From Cydia pomonella (Eukaryota > Arthropoda > Insecta > Lepidoptera > Tortricidae), in NCBI RefSeq assembly GCF_033807575.1, contig NC_084705.1, forward strand, positions 12,890,019 to 12,954,018: DNA of 64,000 nt, written 5' to 3'. The position numbers and the translations under genes were made by a program. The notes beneath the pieces were generated by a model. That model had not been told where the DNA came from. It did no database searches and worked only from the letters and a program-made list of their open reading frames with translations. Below are positions 23,798-33,632 of the stretch, piece by piece (within the stretch, counting starts at the first letter, position 1; every line of letters starts with the position of its first letter).

Positions 23798-24620
23798 TCA
23801 GGTGGATGAAGTCACTTCGGTGGTAATTGTTACTATACACACTAAAGCCAATTTCATAAAAAAAAATGTAATAAAGCGTATCTGTAATGATTTAATACTG
23901 TTTAGATAAGTTTTAAATGTCCTACCATAGCATGCCAGAGCATAAGAAAACAGAGAGTTTGCCAGCGCATAGTATAAGGTAAACATCGTGGCCCTATCCA
24001 ATACATATTTTAACTGATGTAGTTTTACTAGTACAGTTGTTAATTTTTCTCATAACTTGTTGACATGACTTTTCCAAGAAAAATTGTAATCTATTAATAA
24101 GCCCAGATACCTGTACTCTGACACAACCTCGATACTCTCACACTCACAGTTCTGTAATGCGCTGTGCAGGCACTCGTACGTGTGGCCAATTATGCGTGGC
24201 GGCCGATTAACTTGTCTACTGTAATATAATATAAATTTGTTCGGATCGCACGTGCAAACATTTGGTTTTATTTATGTTGATAACAATTCCATTGTCATGT
24301 GCCCATTTAATGATGTTAGTAAAATCCTCTTGTATTTTATTTTCTATTACAGTCAAGTCTTTATCCGCATACAGTAGGCATGTGTCGTCCGCGTACATAT
24401 AGATGTTACAGTTGTGAACCACATTACACATACTATTAACATGCATGATATAGCTGACGCGACGGGACCGAACACGAAGCCGGTCGGCATGCCGCACTCG
24501 ACGCGCACAGGCGCGCCGCGCACGCCGTCAACGACCATCTGGAGGGTTATGTTGGACACGTTCACGGACAAAGCGCCATTTTGGAAACTGCATGATGTGG
24601 CACTTGTAAATTCCATTCAA
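23798..24620 (-). mobile_element. Jockey-like LINE RT fragment
   Basis: Minus-strand frames give GAPVRVECGMPTGFVFGPVA near 24530-24480 (the GVPQGSVLGP block, degraded), then in a shifted frame CNIYMYADDTCLLYADK (catalytic YADD near 24385), NIIKWAHDNGIVININKTKC, and near 23990 YYALANSLFSYALACYG with LKSLQIR-type residues. The order matches RT palm to thumb. Stops and a shift show decay. Its low end lies only about 44 bp upstream of the first Toll ATG. Confidence 0.75.
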
Positions 24621-24639
24621 GGTGTTATCCCGTCTATGA

Positions 24640-24823
24640 AAGAATGCCACTTCACATCACTACACCTTATAAAACAAAGTCGCCCGCTGCGTCTGCCTGT
24701 CTATATGTTCGCGATAAACTCAAAAACTACTAAACGGATTTTCATGCGATTTTCACCTATCAATAGAGTGATTCTTGAGAAAAGGTTTAACTGTAACCGT
24801 GCGAAGCTGGGGCGGGTTGCTAG
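24640..24823 (+). mobile_element. Helitron 3' end
   Basis: AACTCAAAAACTACTAAACG, GATTTTCATGCGATTTTCAC, then a terminal hairpin with AACC...GGTT arms (GTGCGAAGCTGGGGCGG) and a final GCTAG followed by T. A 3' hairpin about 10 nt before CTRR, inserted before T, is the Helitron signature, and this terminal motif is common in Lepidoptera. The 5' end was not found. Confidence 0.6.
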
Positions 24824-24859
24824 TTTTCTATAAAAGTTATGCCACATATTGATAGCTTG

Positions 24860-25872
24860 AAATAACGGCGTTCATTTCATTTCATTTATTCAAAAGCAAT
24901 TAGTACATCGCATTTGAAATTATACATTAAAATAGTCTAACATAAACACAATAACATAATATTTACCCTCGCAGCAACCCTCGTATTATATTATAATACT
25001 CGTACACACACATAATACACGGTAATTTGCTCATCGATAACCAAAACAATTTTCTAATAAATAAATAAATTATAATAAAATATATAATGTCAGAACTTAT
25101 AAAACTATAAAAATTAGGAATATGTCAATATGTTTCTGTATATGCTTAGAAATTTCATGACCTGGCGGATTTTACGATCAGCCGCCAACATAATTATACA
25201 TTTTCATATATCCTAATGCTGAGATATTTAAGGTATTTATTTATTAAAAAAAATGCACAATACATGAAAGTACAAATGGCGGACTTAATGCCAGGAGGCA
25301 TTCTTTACCAGTCAACCATGGGTGAAACCAAAAGATTGAGTTGATACAGGGTCAAACAGAATAAAATTAAAAATAATCTAATACGGAACTATATACCTAA
25401 TATAATGTATAAATACACGATAAGTATATACACAGAACAAATAACAAATATACATACACTAAAATATAAATTTGTTCGAAATGAAATGTCAATTGCATAC
25501 AATTTTGACATATCTCGCATGTTAATTTGTATCGAATGATACGGAAATAGGCCCCCGACTCTAGTTTCACTAGTTCGTCTCTAAATTAAAAAAAAAACTA
25601 CATTCGTGAAAAAAGTATTCATTTACCTACATTTGACGTGCAGTTTATCTTTTAATTAGTTTTAAATAAAAAATGAATATGTTTTGTTGTTTTTAAAGTA
25701 ACTATAGCAAAAGATGCGTGTAAAATGAGCGATAAAAATATTTCGGTGACGCCACCACATATCTGCGAGTTCCGCCAAGAGAGAATTGATTTGGCAACGA
25801 TGCCCTAACGGAGGCTGTAATTTGGGTTAGTGAATATTTCGTAGAAAGTTTATATTATGTGTGTAGATAAAA
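24860..25872. other. AT-rich DNA with a LINE tail
   Basis: No gene seen. 25235-25330 reads on the minus strand AAGAATGCCTCCTGGCATTA then AGTCCGCCATTTGTAC with an A-rich end, the look of a lepidopteran LINE 3' UTR. Confidence 0.4.
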
Positions 25873-26005
25873 TAGTGTATGTAACTGTACATAATTAGGC
25901 AATAAAACACTCGTGTGATATTTATAAGAAACTCACTTGGTTCGTTTCTTAAACCCACACTCGTGTATTTTAATGCCTTTTATTATGTAACAGTCACATA
26001 CACTA
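25873..26005. mobile_element. Hairpin MITE
   Basis: Arms AGTGTATGTAACTGTACATA and, inverted, TATGTAACAGTCACATACACT, with second inner arms around CACTCGTGTG. It is flanked by TA. No coding content. Confidence 0.65.
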
Positions 26006-26590
26006 CTATTAAAGAGATATCGAGTCTTTATAACAAATATGTTTTCCTATTTATCAAAGTGACTACTTATACCTAAATTTTCCTTTTACTTGATTCATAT
26101 TTTGACGTATTAGTATTACCATAATTACTACCACATTAAGATTAATCTTTTTTAGACAAACAGTAGAATAAAATATTTACATTATGCACAATCGTAATAT
26201 GATTCTGTCGCGCGAATTATTATTTTAATATCGGGCTTATCGCGGGGCAAGTTGCGGCCAGCCCTCTCGACGGAAGTATTTTAACTAAACGAATATCGTA
26301 AGGGGAGCGCGTAAATACGGACAAAGATACGGACGACCTAGTAAGGACATACAAAAAAAATCTTAACATTATTACACAGGAAATGCCCAATTTAATCATA
26401 ATCCCCAATCAATTACCTAGTAGTTATACTAATGCGAATAAATTTATGGACGATGTAGCACTAATTTCCAGTGACAAATTTTGTATTTCTGTATTACTAC
26501 CCATGTGAGGATAATTGCAAGCTAGAATTGTACGGCAATATTCATATTCTTTATTTGTATTGAACATACATTGTCATAGGTGCGTATTGT

Positions 26591-26705
26591 ACAGTCAGCG
26601 TCAAATACTTTGTAGCAGTCAAAGTGGCCAAATAGTTCGGTACACCATAATATATTAATGGTGTACCGAACTATTTGGCTACTAGATGGTAGCACATACA
26701 AAGTA
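26591..26705. mobile_element. Palindromic CAGTCAGC MITE, decayed
   Basis: ACAGTCAGCGTCAAATACTT opens the element; the centre is a clean hairpin (CCAAATAGTTCGGTACACCA against its inverse). The right end has lost the TIR. It is related to the intact copy at 35254-35346. Confidence 0.65.
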
Positions 26706-27770
26706 CCAAAACCACAGTTATCTACTTATGTACTTATATAAACGTATTCTACCTCCAACTATTACTCTAATCTATGGTAACACACTATGAACTAATAATA
26801 ATATAAATGTCGGTTTTATTGATAAAAAACGATAAAATATTGTTCTTATATGCTTTAGATTCAGTACCCTTTATAAATAATTTTATTATAATAACAAAGC
26901 ATGTAAACTATTCTTCCTTCGCAGCAAAACAACGAGACGAAGACTTTCGCTAGCATGTTTTTTCTTATTAAAATAGCAATAGAAATTATGTTTAAATTGT
27001 ACTATATATTTTGTACACATTAAATACATTCTATTTATTTTAAAATGATCATAAAATCCACAATTACTCCTTGCATAAATGGATAGCCGACGTGCCGTAT
27101 CATAACTTTTAGGATTAATGTATTTTTGTAGAAAAAATACCTACAATCAACTTTCTGATCGATTATGCTTAATATTTTGTACGCTTTACGTACAGTATTA
27201 TTAACACAAGAGGGCGCTGTTATTCTCATGTATAGGGTGACAGTTCAGTTTAGTATGAAAAATTTAGTTCCAATGAAATTCCGCAATATGGCGTGTGATC
27301 ATATATTACTGGTCGGGCTTTACAAGTCGCAATTGTTGTATTTGAAATTTGTAAAGCCTGACAACAGTTTATTTGACCCTCGCCATTTTGCGGATTTTCA
27401 ATGGTACTTCAATTTCTTTTACTGGCAACAAGTACTCTTTGAAAACGAAGGTTGGATGTCATCGAATATCACCGATGTAAACAAACAGAAAATATCTACA
27501 AATATATTCAAATATAAACGGTTTTATTACAAAATGCTAAAAAAAAAACTTCCAAAGATGCGAAAAAAATTGTAGTGAATGTAATCAAATACTTACAGCT
27601 TAAAAAAGACGAAGGATTATATAGCATTCCAATAAATAATATCAAATATCAAATATCAAACATTTATTCAGCAAATAGGCCACAGGGGCACTTTTACATG
27701 TCCATTTTTACAAACAATAAATTAAAAAAAAAAAACAATTACAAATATCGAATCTATGAAATAATAAATA
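26706..27770. other. AT-rich DNA, no supportable gene
   Basis: Two adjoining plus-strand frames (27165-27575 and 27575-27838) are lysine/tyrosine/phenylalanine-rich in a way that simply reflects AT composition. A 28-base stretch at 27352-27379 (AAAGCCTGACAACAGTTTAT and flanks) recurs inverted near 34973-35001, so part of this is a dispersed repeat. Confidence 0.45.
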
Positions 27771-27774
27771 CTTT

Positions 27775-28512
27775 ATTAGAGATGTATACTGTCTCTAAAT
27801 GTCAAATTACACAAAAAAAAACTATGATAAAAAAATAAAACCATAAAATACTAAAATTCTTTAGAGATAAGTCTCTAAGTGTCAGAGATAAAATATAAAA
27901 ATATATATTAAATTATCCTTAGAGATGTAGAGGGTCGCCAAGGCTTGAATTCTTATATAAATAATTAAAAGACAAAAAAATTAAAACAGACAAGAACCGA
28001 ATGAAGTGTCTCACGTTAATGTCACTCAAAAGTAAAGTTACATACTTTAACATAACCTGTACCCCGTGTAAGCTTAAACAGACCGGTCTCCACAAACAGC
28101 ACCCGTTCACGAGTATGACGTGTATCTCAGCCATCGCCTCCCTCAACCTTCATTCGGGAAAGTGGCGACCCGATCAACGACGCCACCGTAAGTAAAGACT
28201 TTTAAGCGAGCATGACATGTTCAAGCTGCCGGGTTGTATTAATATAAATATAATAAAAAAAAATGTGAGATACAACATTTGTGCTTGTAAGTTACATTAA
28301 AGACGGCATAGCGCCACATAAACGCGACTACATATTATTCATAAGGAGTGCTTACCTATAAAACTAAATTATAAATTTAAATTGACTTAGAGATGTACAG
28401 GTCTCTAAGTGTCCAAATCATTAAAATAGGTATTAAAATAAAATGAAATTTAAAATAAAATTTAAAATAAAATAAAATCTTAGAGGTGTATAAGGTCTCT
28501 AAGTGTCCAAAA
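27775..28512. repeat. TCTCTAAGTGTC repeats downstream of LINE
   Basis: Five copies of a short unit resembling TTAGAGATGTA then AGGTCTCTAAGTGTC start near 27775, 27861, 27917, 28387 and 28480. Each contains the inverted pair AGAGA/TCTCT and could form a small stem. They lie 3' of the LINE ORF2 and may belong to its 3' UTR or to its target. The spacing is irregular. Confidence 0.55.
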
Positions 28513-28638
28513 CTAAAATAATACAATCAAACGAGAACATGATGTTCTCTTGTGTCAGTTCTACTGGACGCTAGTATGGTTATTTCACAGGAAGAAAACG
28601 AAAACACTATTACTGACATTTTTATCATACTATCAAGA

Positions 28639-31497
28639 TCAAGCTACTGGCTTAAAGGCATCCTTATCATCTATGAAATCATTCACAGCATAATACGCCT
28701 TACTTAACAAAGAGCTCTTAACGTGTGACTTAAATTTGTTAAGAGGCAAATTCACTATATCAGTGGGAACTTTGTTATAAAAACGTGTACAGTTCCCGAC
28801 GAAAGACGTACTAACCTTACGGAGGCGGTGGGCGGGCACAGCAAGTTTATGCTTGTTTCTTGTGTTATAGTTATGGATATCACTGTTAAGCTTGAATTCG
28901 TTAATGTTTTTCCGAACATACATAATATTCTCAAGTATGTATTGAGATGCAACGGTAAGAATGCTTGCATCTTTAAATTTCTCTCTTAGGGATACTCGAG
29001 CGCCCAGTCCATAGATGGAACGTACAGCTCGCTTTTGCAGTACAAATATTGTCTGAATGTCTGCCGCTTTTCCCCACAACAGAATTCCATACGACATAAC
29101 ACTATGGAAGTAACTAAAGTATACCAGCCTGGCCGTCTCTACGTTTGTTAGCTGTCCGATTCTCCTCACTGCATAGGCTGCTGAACTAAGTTTGCCGGCT
29201 AAAGTGGCTATATGTGCATGCCATTGCAGTTTTGAGTCTAAAGTGACTCCCAGGAAAACAGTTCGATCTTCAAATTCCAGCGTATCACCTTTTATTTTAA
29301 TCTTGCTGTTATTTACCTGCTTGACGTTAGGTAGCGTAAATTTGATGCATTTGGTTTTCTTTGCGTTCAAAAGCAAATTGTTTGCCGTAAACCAGTTTAA
29401 TACGGTAGATAGCGCGTCATTAATGCTCTCGAATCTATTTTCCTTTCTGTTCACTTTAAATATAAGGGAAGTGTCATCTGCAAACAACACTATATCATGT
29501 CTTTCTTGCACAACTTTTGGTAGGTCATTGATGTATACCAAAAACAGGAAGGGACCAAGAATTGAACCTTGCGGCACTCCGAGGGCTACCGGGGACCCAG
29601 CCGATTGAGTTCCATTAATAACTACTCGCTGAGTTCTATTCGAAAGGTACGATGAGACAAGGTCAAGGGCACTAGCTTTTATCCCATAGTGGCTTAATTT
29701 TCTCTTTAAATTTTCGTGATCAACGCAATCAAATGCCTTCGACAGATCACAGAAAATTCCAATAGCATCTTGAGCTTTTTCCCAAGCGTCAAAGATGTGT
29801 TTTAGAAGTACCACACCGGCGTCAGTAGTTGATCGACCTCTGGTAAAACCAAATTGATTGCTATCAAGCAGTTTATTTCTGTTGAAATGTGACGATAGTT
29901 GATTTAGAATAAGTTTCTCGAACACTTTGCTTAATGCCGGTAGTATTGAAATAGGTCTAAAGTTTGTGGAGTCGGTTCTTGTTCCTGATTTAAACAACGG
30001 GATAATTTTGCTATGTTTCATAATATCTGGAAAAATTCCAGCATCAATGCATCTGTTGAAAATCTCAGCTAAGTATGGTGCAATCGATTCAATAATGGAA
30101 TGTAATACTTTGACTGACAGACCCCATAGGTCTTCTGTTTTCTTTATATTTAATGACCTAAAAGTCTTAAGAACTATGTTCGGAGTGACATACGAAAATT
30201 TGAAAATTTCTGTACATTCCGCCACATTTGTCTTCAAAATTTCTTCAGCGACGTCTGGCGATGAATTAAGAGACTTTGTTGTTTCTACCGGTATATTCGA
30301 GAAAAACCGCTCAAAATGATCTGCCACTTCACGGTCAGAACTTACTAAAGTGTCAGCAATTCGTACGGTGTAGTGCGGATCCTTCATCTTACGTTTTCCA
30401 GTTTCATTGCCGATTACTTGCCATACAGTTTTAACTTTATCACTAGAACTTAGGATCTTTTTGGACAAATAATCAGCTTTAGCGGCGACGCACATAATCT
30501 TAAAAGATTTAGAAAAATTCTTAACGTACTCCAGAAATTCCGGCCTTTTATCAGTTGCTTTTAAATCATACAAGTCGTATAGTCGGCGTCTTTTCTCGTG
30601 TATATCCGGCGTAGCCCAGTCGCAAAATTTAGTCTTGGCCTTGCCTTGCACCTTCTTCTGAATGAAACAGGCATCAAATTCCGTTTTAATACAGTTAAAC
30701 AACTCGGAACTCAAACAGTCAGGGTTATCCTGATTACATGAAAGACAACATAATTGTTTAGTGATTTTACGATTGAATAAATCTAGGCGCTTTTCGGAAA
30801 TCGGCCTGCACATGGTATCTTGAGGAATTTCTTTAGTTTTCCCGCTGAAAGACGCTTTTAATCCACAGTGATCAGAACTTAGGTTGTTAATAACAGATTT
30901 ACTAATCGCATCCTTGTTACTAAAGATGTTATCTATACATGTAGCACTGGTTGCTGTGATTCGAGTAGGCTCACAAAATACATTGACTAAATTGAAGGAT
31001 TTAAAAGTATTTAATAACCTTCCACAAAATGGCGAATTTTCAAGTAAGTTAATATTAAAATCGCCACACACAATTATATTTTTCGGAGTTCTAAAAATAC
31101 TACTAAGTACTTCATCTATGACCGATTCAAATAAGTTATAGTCCGCCGATGGGGGCCTGTACACGCATACAATTATAAATTGTTCCAACTCAACACAGGA
31201 AAGTTCTATATGCCGTTCCACAGACATGTCAACAATGTCTCTACGTTCCTTACTTTTTAAATTATGTTTCACCATTATCAATGACCCGCCGCGATTGCAG
31301 GATTTCCTAAAAAAAGAACTTACTATATTATGATTATTGAAATTAAACATAAACTCATGACCTTTAAGCCAGTGTTCAGTAATACAGAGAACGTCAATAT
31401 TATCGGACTGTAAAAACAAATCAATTTCAAGTTCCTTACAGGCAAATCCTTGGATATTTTGGTGAACTAAGTTCAATAAATCGGTTTTACTAAACAT
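28639..31497 (-). CDS. LINE ORF2: endonuclease-reverse transcriptase
   Basis: 952 intact residues. An apurinic-type endonuclease (about 8-220) shows N14 in HQNIQGF, E41 in TEHW, VYRPPS (112), CGDFNIN (144) and SSDHCGLK (207). The reverse transcriptase (about 490-760) shows KIIPLFKSG (497), NFRPISILP (512), DSNQFGFTRG (545), FCDLSKAFD (582), LGVPQGSILGP (639) and the catalytic FADD (672-675). A thumb and C-terminal region follows (LRLRKVST-like, FYNKVPTDIVNLPLNKFKSH). It nicks target DNA and copies the element RNA onto it (target-primed reverse transcription). The frame is also open upstream of this ATG into the end of ORF1. No inactivating change was seen. Confidence 0.95.
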   Translation of the reverse strand: MFSKTDLLNLVHQNIQGFACKELEIDLFLQSDNIDVLCITEHWLKGHEFMFNFNNHNIVSSFFRKSCNRGGSLIMVKHNLKSKERRDIVDMSVERHIELSCVELEQFIIVCVYRPPSADYNLFESVIDEVLSSIFRTPKNIIVCGDFNINLLENSPFCGRLLNTFKSFNLVNVFCEPTRITATSATCIDNIFSNKDAISKSVINNLSSDHCGLKASFSGKTKEIPQDTMCRPISEKRLDLFNRKITKQLCCLSCNQDNPDCLSSELFNCIKTEFDACFIQKKVQGKAKTKFCDWATPDIHEKRRRLYDLYDLKATDKRPEFLEYVKNFSKSFKIMCVAAKADYLSKKILSSSDKVKTVWQVIGNETGKRKMKDPHYTVRIADTLVSSDREVADHFERFFSNIPVETTKSLNSSPDVAEEILKTNVAECTEIFKFSYVTPNIVLKTFRSLNIKKTEDLWGLSVKVLHSIIESIAPYLAEIFNRCIDAGIFPDIMKHSKIIPLFKSGTRTDSTNFRPISILPALSKVFEKLILNQLSSHFNRNKLLDSNQFGFTRGRSTTDAGVVLLKHIFDAWEKAQDAIGIFCDLSKAFDCVDHENLKRKLSHYGIKASALDLVSSYLSNRTQRVVINGTQSAGSPVALGVPQGSILGPFLFLVYINDLPKVVQERHDIVLFADDTSLIFKVNRKENRFESINDALSTVLNWFTANNLLLNAKKTKCIKFTLPNVKQVNNSKIKIKGDTLEFEDRTVFLGVTLDSKLQWHAHIATLAGKLSSAAYAVRRIGQLTNVETARLVYFSYFHSVMSYGILLWGKAADIQTIFVLQKRAVRSIYGLGARVSLREKFKDASILTVASQYILENIMYVRKNINEFKLNSDIHNYNTRNKHKLAVPAHRLRKVSTSFVGNCTRFYNKVPTDIVNLPLNKFKSHVKSSLLSKAYYAVNDFIDDKDAFKPVA

Positions 31498-31556
31498 ACT
31501 AGCATCGCAGTGATCAATAGGAACGGAGCCGGCTGGTGCACACGTTGTCGTAGCGG

Positions 31557-33632
31557 TTAGTTTAAATTCAAATCTCCAGACGGCTCCATCTCAAAACCTA
31601 CGCTACCAAGGCGTAAAATACTACGTGACTTAAGGCTATTAGACGCCGCGCTAGCCACGACGGGGTCTTCAATATTATATGCTAACAGGTTAGCACACTC
31701 TACTAGACATCTTCTGGGTAGGTAGGTTCTTTTATGGGACATAACAAAATCTTGTATAAATTTATTCGTATCAAAATACGAAATCGTACTACTGTACAAG
31801 GAAAGGTTATACAATAAAGAATTGTAGTGAAATACCCTTTTATTGACCTTGCTCGACATTCTATATGGGAGCGCACAGATAATTATTTTTGCAACCTCTC
31901 TCTGGTCAATCGCCGACAGCGTAGCGGATAATTTTAAAATATCTCGCTTAGTACAGTCTATACTATTCCCTAAGAAAACAATAAGCGTGGAGGCGCGGTC
32001 AAACTCGCCTGTAGAAATACATTCTATCAGTCGATCGGCGGAGGTCCCCGGGTGACAGTTGTTGAGGACGCCCTGCGACAAGCGCTCCGCCAGCAGCGCG
32101 CCAAGGCCGGAGCCCACCTCGTCAGAGTATAGGATGGTGCGGCGGGGGCCGCCGCGAGGGCTCGGGGCGCGGCGCGGGGGCGGCGCCCGAGCCGGGGCGG
32201 GCGGCGCGGGCGCGCGGCCTGCCGGGGGGCACGGCGGCGGGGCCGCCGGCTCCACGAGGCTCGGCGGCGGGGCCGCCGGCACCACGAGGCTCGGCGGCGG
32301 GGCCGCCGGCACCACGAGGCTCGGCGGCGGGGCCGCCGGCACCACGAGGCTCGGCAGCGAGGCCGCCGGCTCCACGAGGCTCGGCGGCGGGGCCGCCGGC
32401 ACCACGAGGCTCGGCAGCGAGGCCGCCGGCACCACGAGGCTCGGCAGCGAGGCCGCCGGCTCCACGAAGGGCAGCGGCGTCGGAGCTGGCTCGACATAGG
32501 TCAGCAGCGACAAAGCCAGCTTGACAAGGCTCGGCGGCGACGGAGCCAGCTCGACAAGGCACGCCCGCTCAATAAGGCTCGGCGGTGATGATGGCTGCAG
32601 TGGCGTCGTGTCCACGGGGCTGGGGGCAGGCTCGGGACTGCGGCGCAGCTCGGGTGCGAGGGAAGCGCGCGAGGCGAAGAGGGCGCGCAGCGCTGGCGAG
32701 CACGGTGCGGCCAGGACGGCGCGCAGCGCGGGCGACTCCGGTGCCACGGGGCGCGTCGGAGGCCGCGGCGAGTCCATGCGCAGAGGGTAGCCGCTGCCCG
32801 GTTCTAGAACATTATTCATAAAGGCTATGTATTCCTGTAATGCTTTACTTGATAGTTCGTCTCTATTATTGAGGTCTTTTAACTTTAATTCCAATTTATT
32901 TAATTCATCGGATTGATGATTCAACTCTTCTACTGTTCGGTCTAATTTGTATTGACAATTTAGAAGTTCAACACTCAAGGCGACACTATTACATTTAGAT
33001 TGTAGTGTCTTGAATACTGAATTATTGCGTTTTACTAAAAGTTTTGATCTTTTTATGAATCTACTTAATTTTAAATATTTTTTTATTTTCTTGGAGCCTT
33101 TCAGTGTAATTATACTATCACTGCTGCCCTCTATGGGCACAGAACTTGTAAAACCTACAGTTCCTACCATAGGGGAGCTACCTGTGTTTTCATTATCTAA
33201 ATCTAGTTCAAAACTATTAAATTCAGCAAAAATACTTAAATTATTGTTAGGCGGTCCGGACTGGCCGGAGCAATACTTGCAAATATTTTTTGACTCTGAC
33301 TCCTCCAGCTGTTGTTCCAGGTCCTGAATGCGTTGCAATGCCTGCTCGTGTATCTCCTGGCATTGCTGGAACCGGTCAACAGCAGCCTGAAGTTCATCCC
33401 GCTGCCCTTGCATGTCCTCAAATTCAATATCCTGATTTGCAAGCTGACTTTTGAGAGTTGTATTTGTTCGAACAACACGCTCAAATTCCTGTTCACTCTC
33501 TTCCTGCTCTTGGAGGAGTTTTGTATTCAACACAGCGGCTTCTTTGAGGTCTTTTTGTAATTGTTGCACTTTAGCCACCAAGACATCCTTGCGTGTAGTC
33601 ATTTTAGTGGTTTTTGCTGTAAACATATTCAT
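31557..33632 (-). CDS. LINE ORF1 protein
   Basis: 691 residues. The N-terminal coiled coil (about 12-116, VQQLQKDLKEAAVLNTKLLQ) ends at a CxxC (CKYC, 118-121); a second coiled coil lies at about 225-270. A proline/alanine-rich section (about 285-500) is made of a 10-residue repeat (PSLVVPAAPP) encoded by a GC-rich minisatellite. The last 190 residues (ILYSDEVGSGLGALLAERLS, then STLIVFLGNS) resemble in layout the esterase-like SGNH/GDSL domain of some CR1-group ORF1 proteins, with the GDS serine block apparently replaced by YSDEVG. ORF1 proteins bind element RNA and act as chaperones in the retrotransposition particle; here that role is inferred. Three nearby ATGs (M1, M3, M11) could start it. 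Confidence 0.88.
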   Translation of the reverse strand: MNMFTAKTTKMTTRKDVLVAKVQQLQKDLKEAAVLNTKLLQEQEESEQEFERVVRTNTTLKSQLANQDIEFEDMQGQRDELQAAVDRFQQCQEIHEQALQRIQDLEQQLEESESKNICKYCSGQSGPPNNNLSIFAEFNSFELDLDNENTGSSPMVGTVGFTSSVPIEGSSDSIITLKGSKKIKKYLKLSRFIKRSKLLVKRNNSVFKTLQSKCNSVALSVELLNCQYKLDRTVEELNHQSDELNKLELKLKDLNNRDELSSKALQEYIAFMNNVLEPGSGYPLRMDSPRPPTRPVAPESPALRAVLAAPCSPALRALFASRASLAPELRRSPEPAPSPVDTTPLQPSSPPSLIERACLVELAPSPPSLVKLALSLLTYVEPAPTPLPFVEPAASLPSLVVPAASLPSLVVPAAPPPSLVEPAASLPSLVVPAAPPPSLVVPAAPPPSLVVPAAPPPSLVEPAAPPPCPPAGRAPAPPAPARAPPPRRAPSPRGGPRRTILYSDEVGSGLGALLAERLSQGVLNNCHPGTSADRLIECISTGEFDRASTLIVFLGNSIDCTKRDILKLSATLSAIDQREVAKIIICALPYRMSSKVNKRVFHYNSLLYNLSLYSSTISYFDTNKFIQDFVMSHKRTYLPRRCLVECANLLAYNIEDPVVASAASNSLKSRSILRLGSVGFEMEPSGDLNLN
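31560..31566 (-). promoter_or_regulatory. Candidate -1 ribosomal frameshift site
   Basis: The minus strand reads T TTA AAC and then the ORF1 stop TAA. In ORF1 phase the codons are AAT TTA AAC TAA, so X_XXY_YYZ is satisfied with the most efficient known eukaryotic heptamer. A -1 slip reads TTT AAA CTA ACC and continues open for 23 codons to the ORF2 ATG in the same frame. No clear pseudoknot was identified downstream; AGCCGGCT and GTGCAC palindromes occur within 45 nt. Confidence 0.55.
32230..32470. repeat. 30-bp GC-rich minisatellite in ORF1
   Basis: About eight near-identical 30-bp units (CGGCGGGGCCGCCGGCACCA then CGAGGCTCGG), in frame with ORF1 and coding PSLVVPAAPP-type decapeptides. Variants with CAGCGAGGC alternate with CGGCGGGGC. 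Upstream units (32470-32600) are diverged. Because stop codons are absent from such sequence, long frames open on both strands here. They are artefacts of composition. Confidence 0.9.

Noticed and set aside
27165..27838. Two adjoining plus-strand genes
   Set aside because: Amino-acid content simply mirrors AT richness; no domain, no conserved motif, and part is a dispersed repeat.
32027..32562. Long open frames of 146-156 codons on both strands
   Set aside because: They are by-products of the GC-rich 30-bp minisatellite, which lacks stop codons in other frames; only the ORF1 frame continues on both sides.
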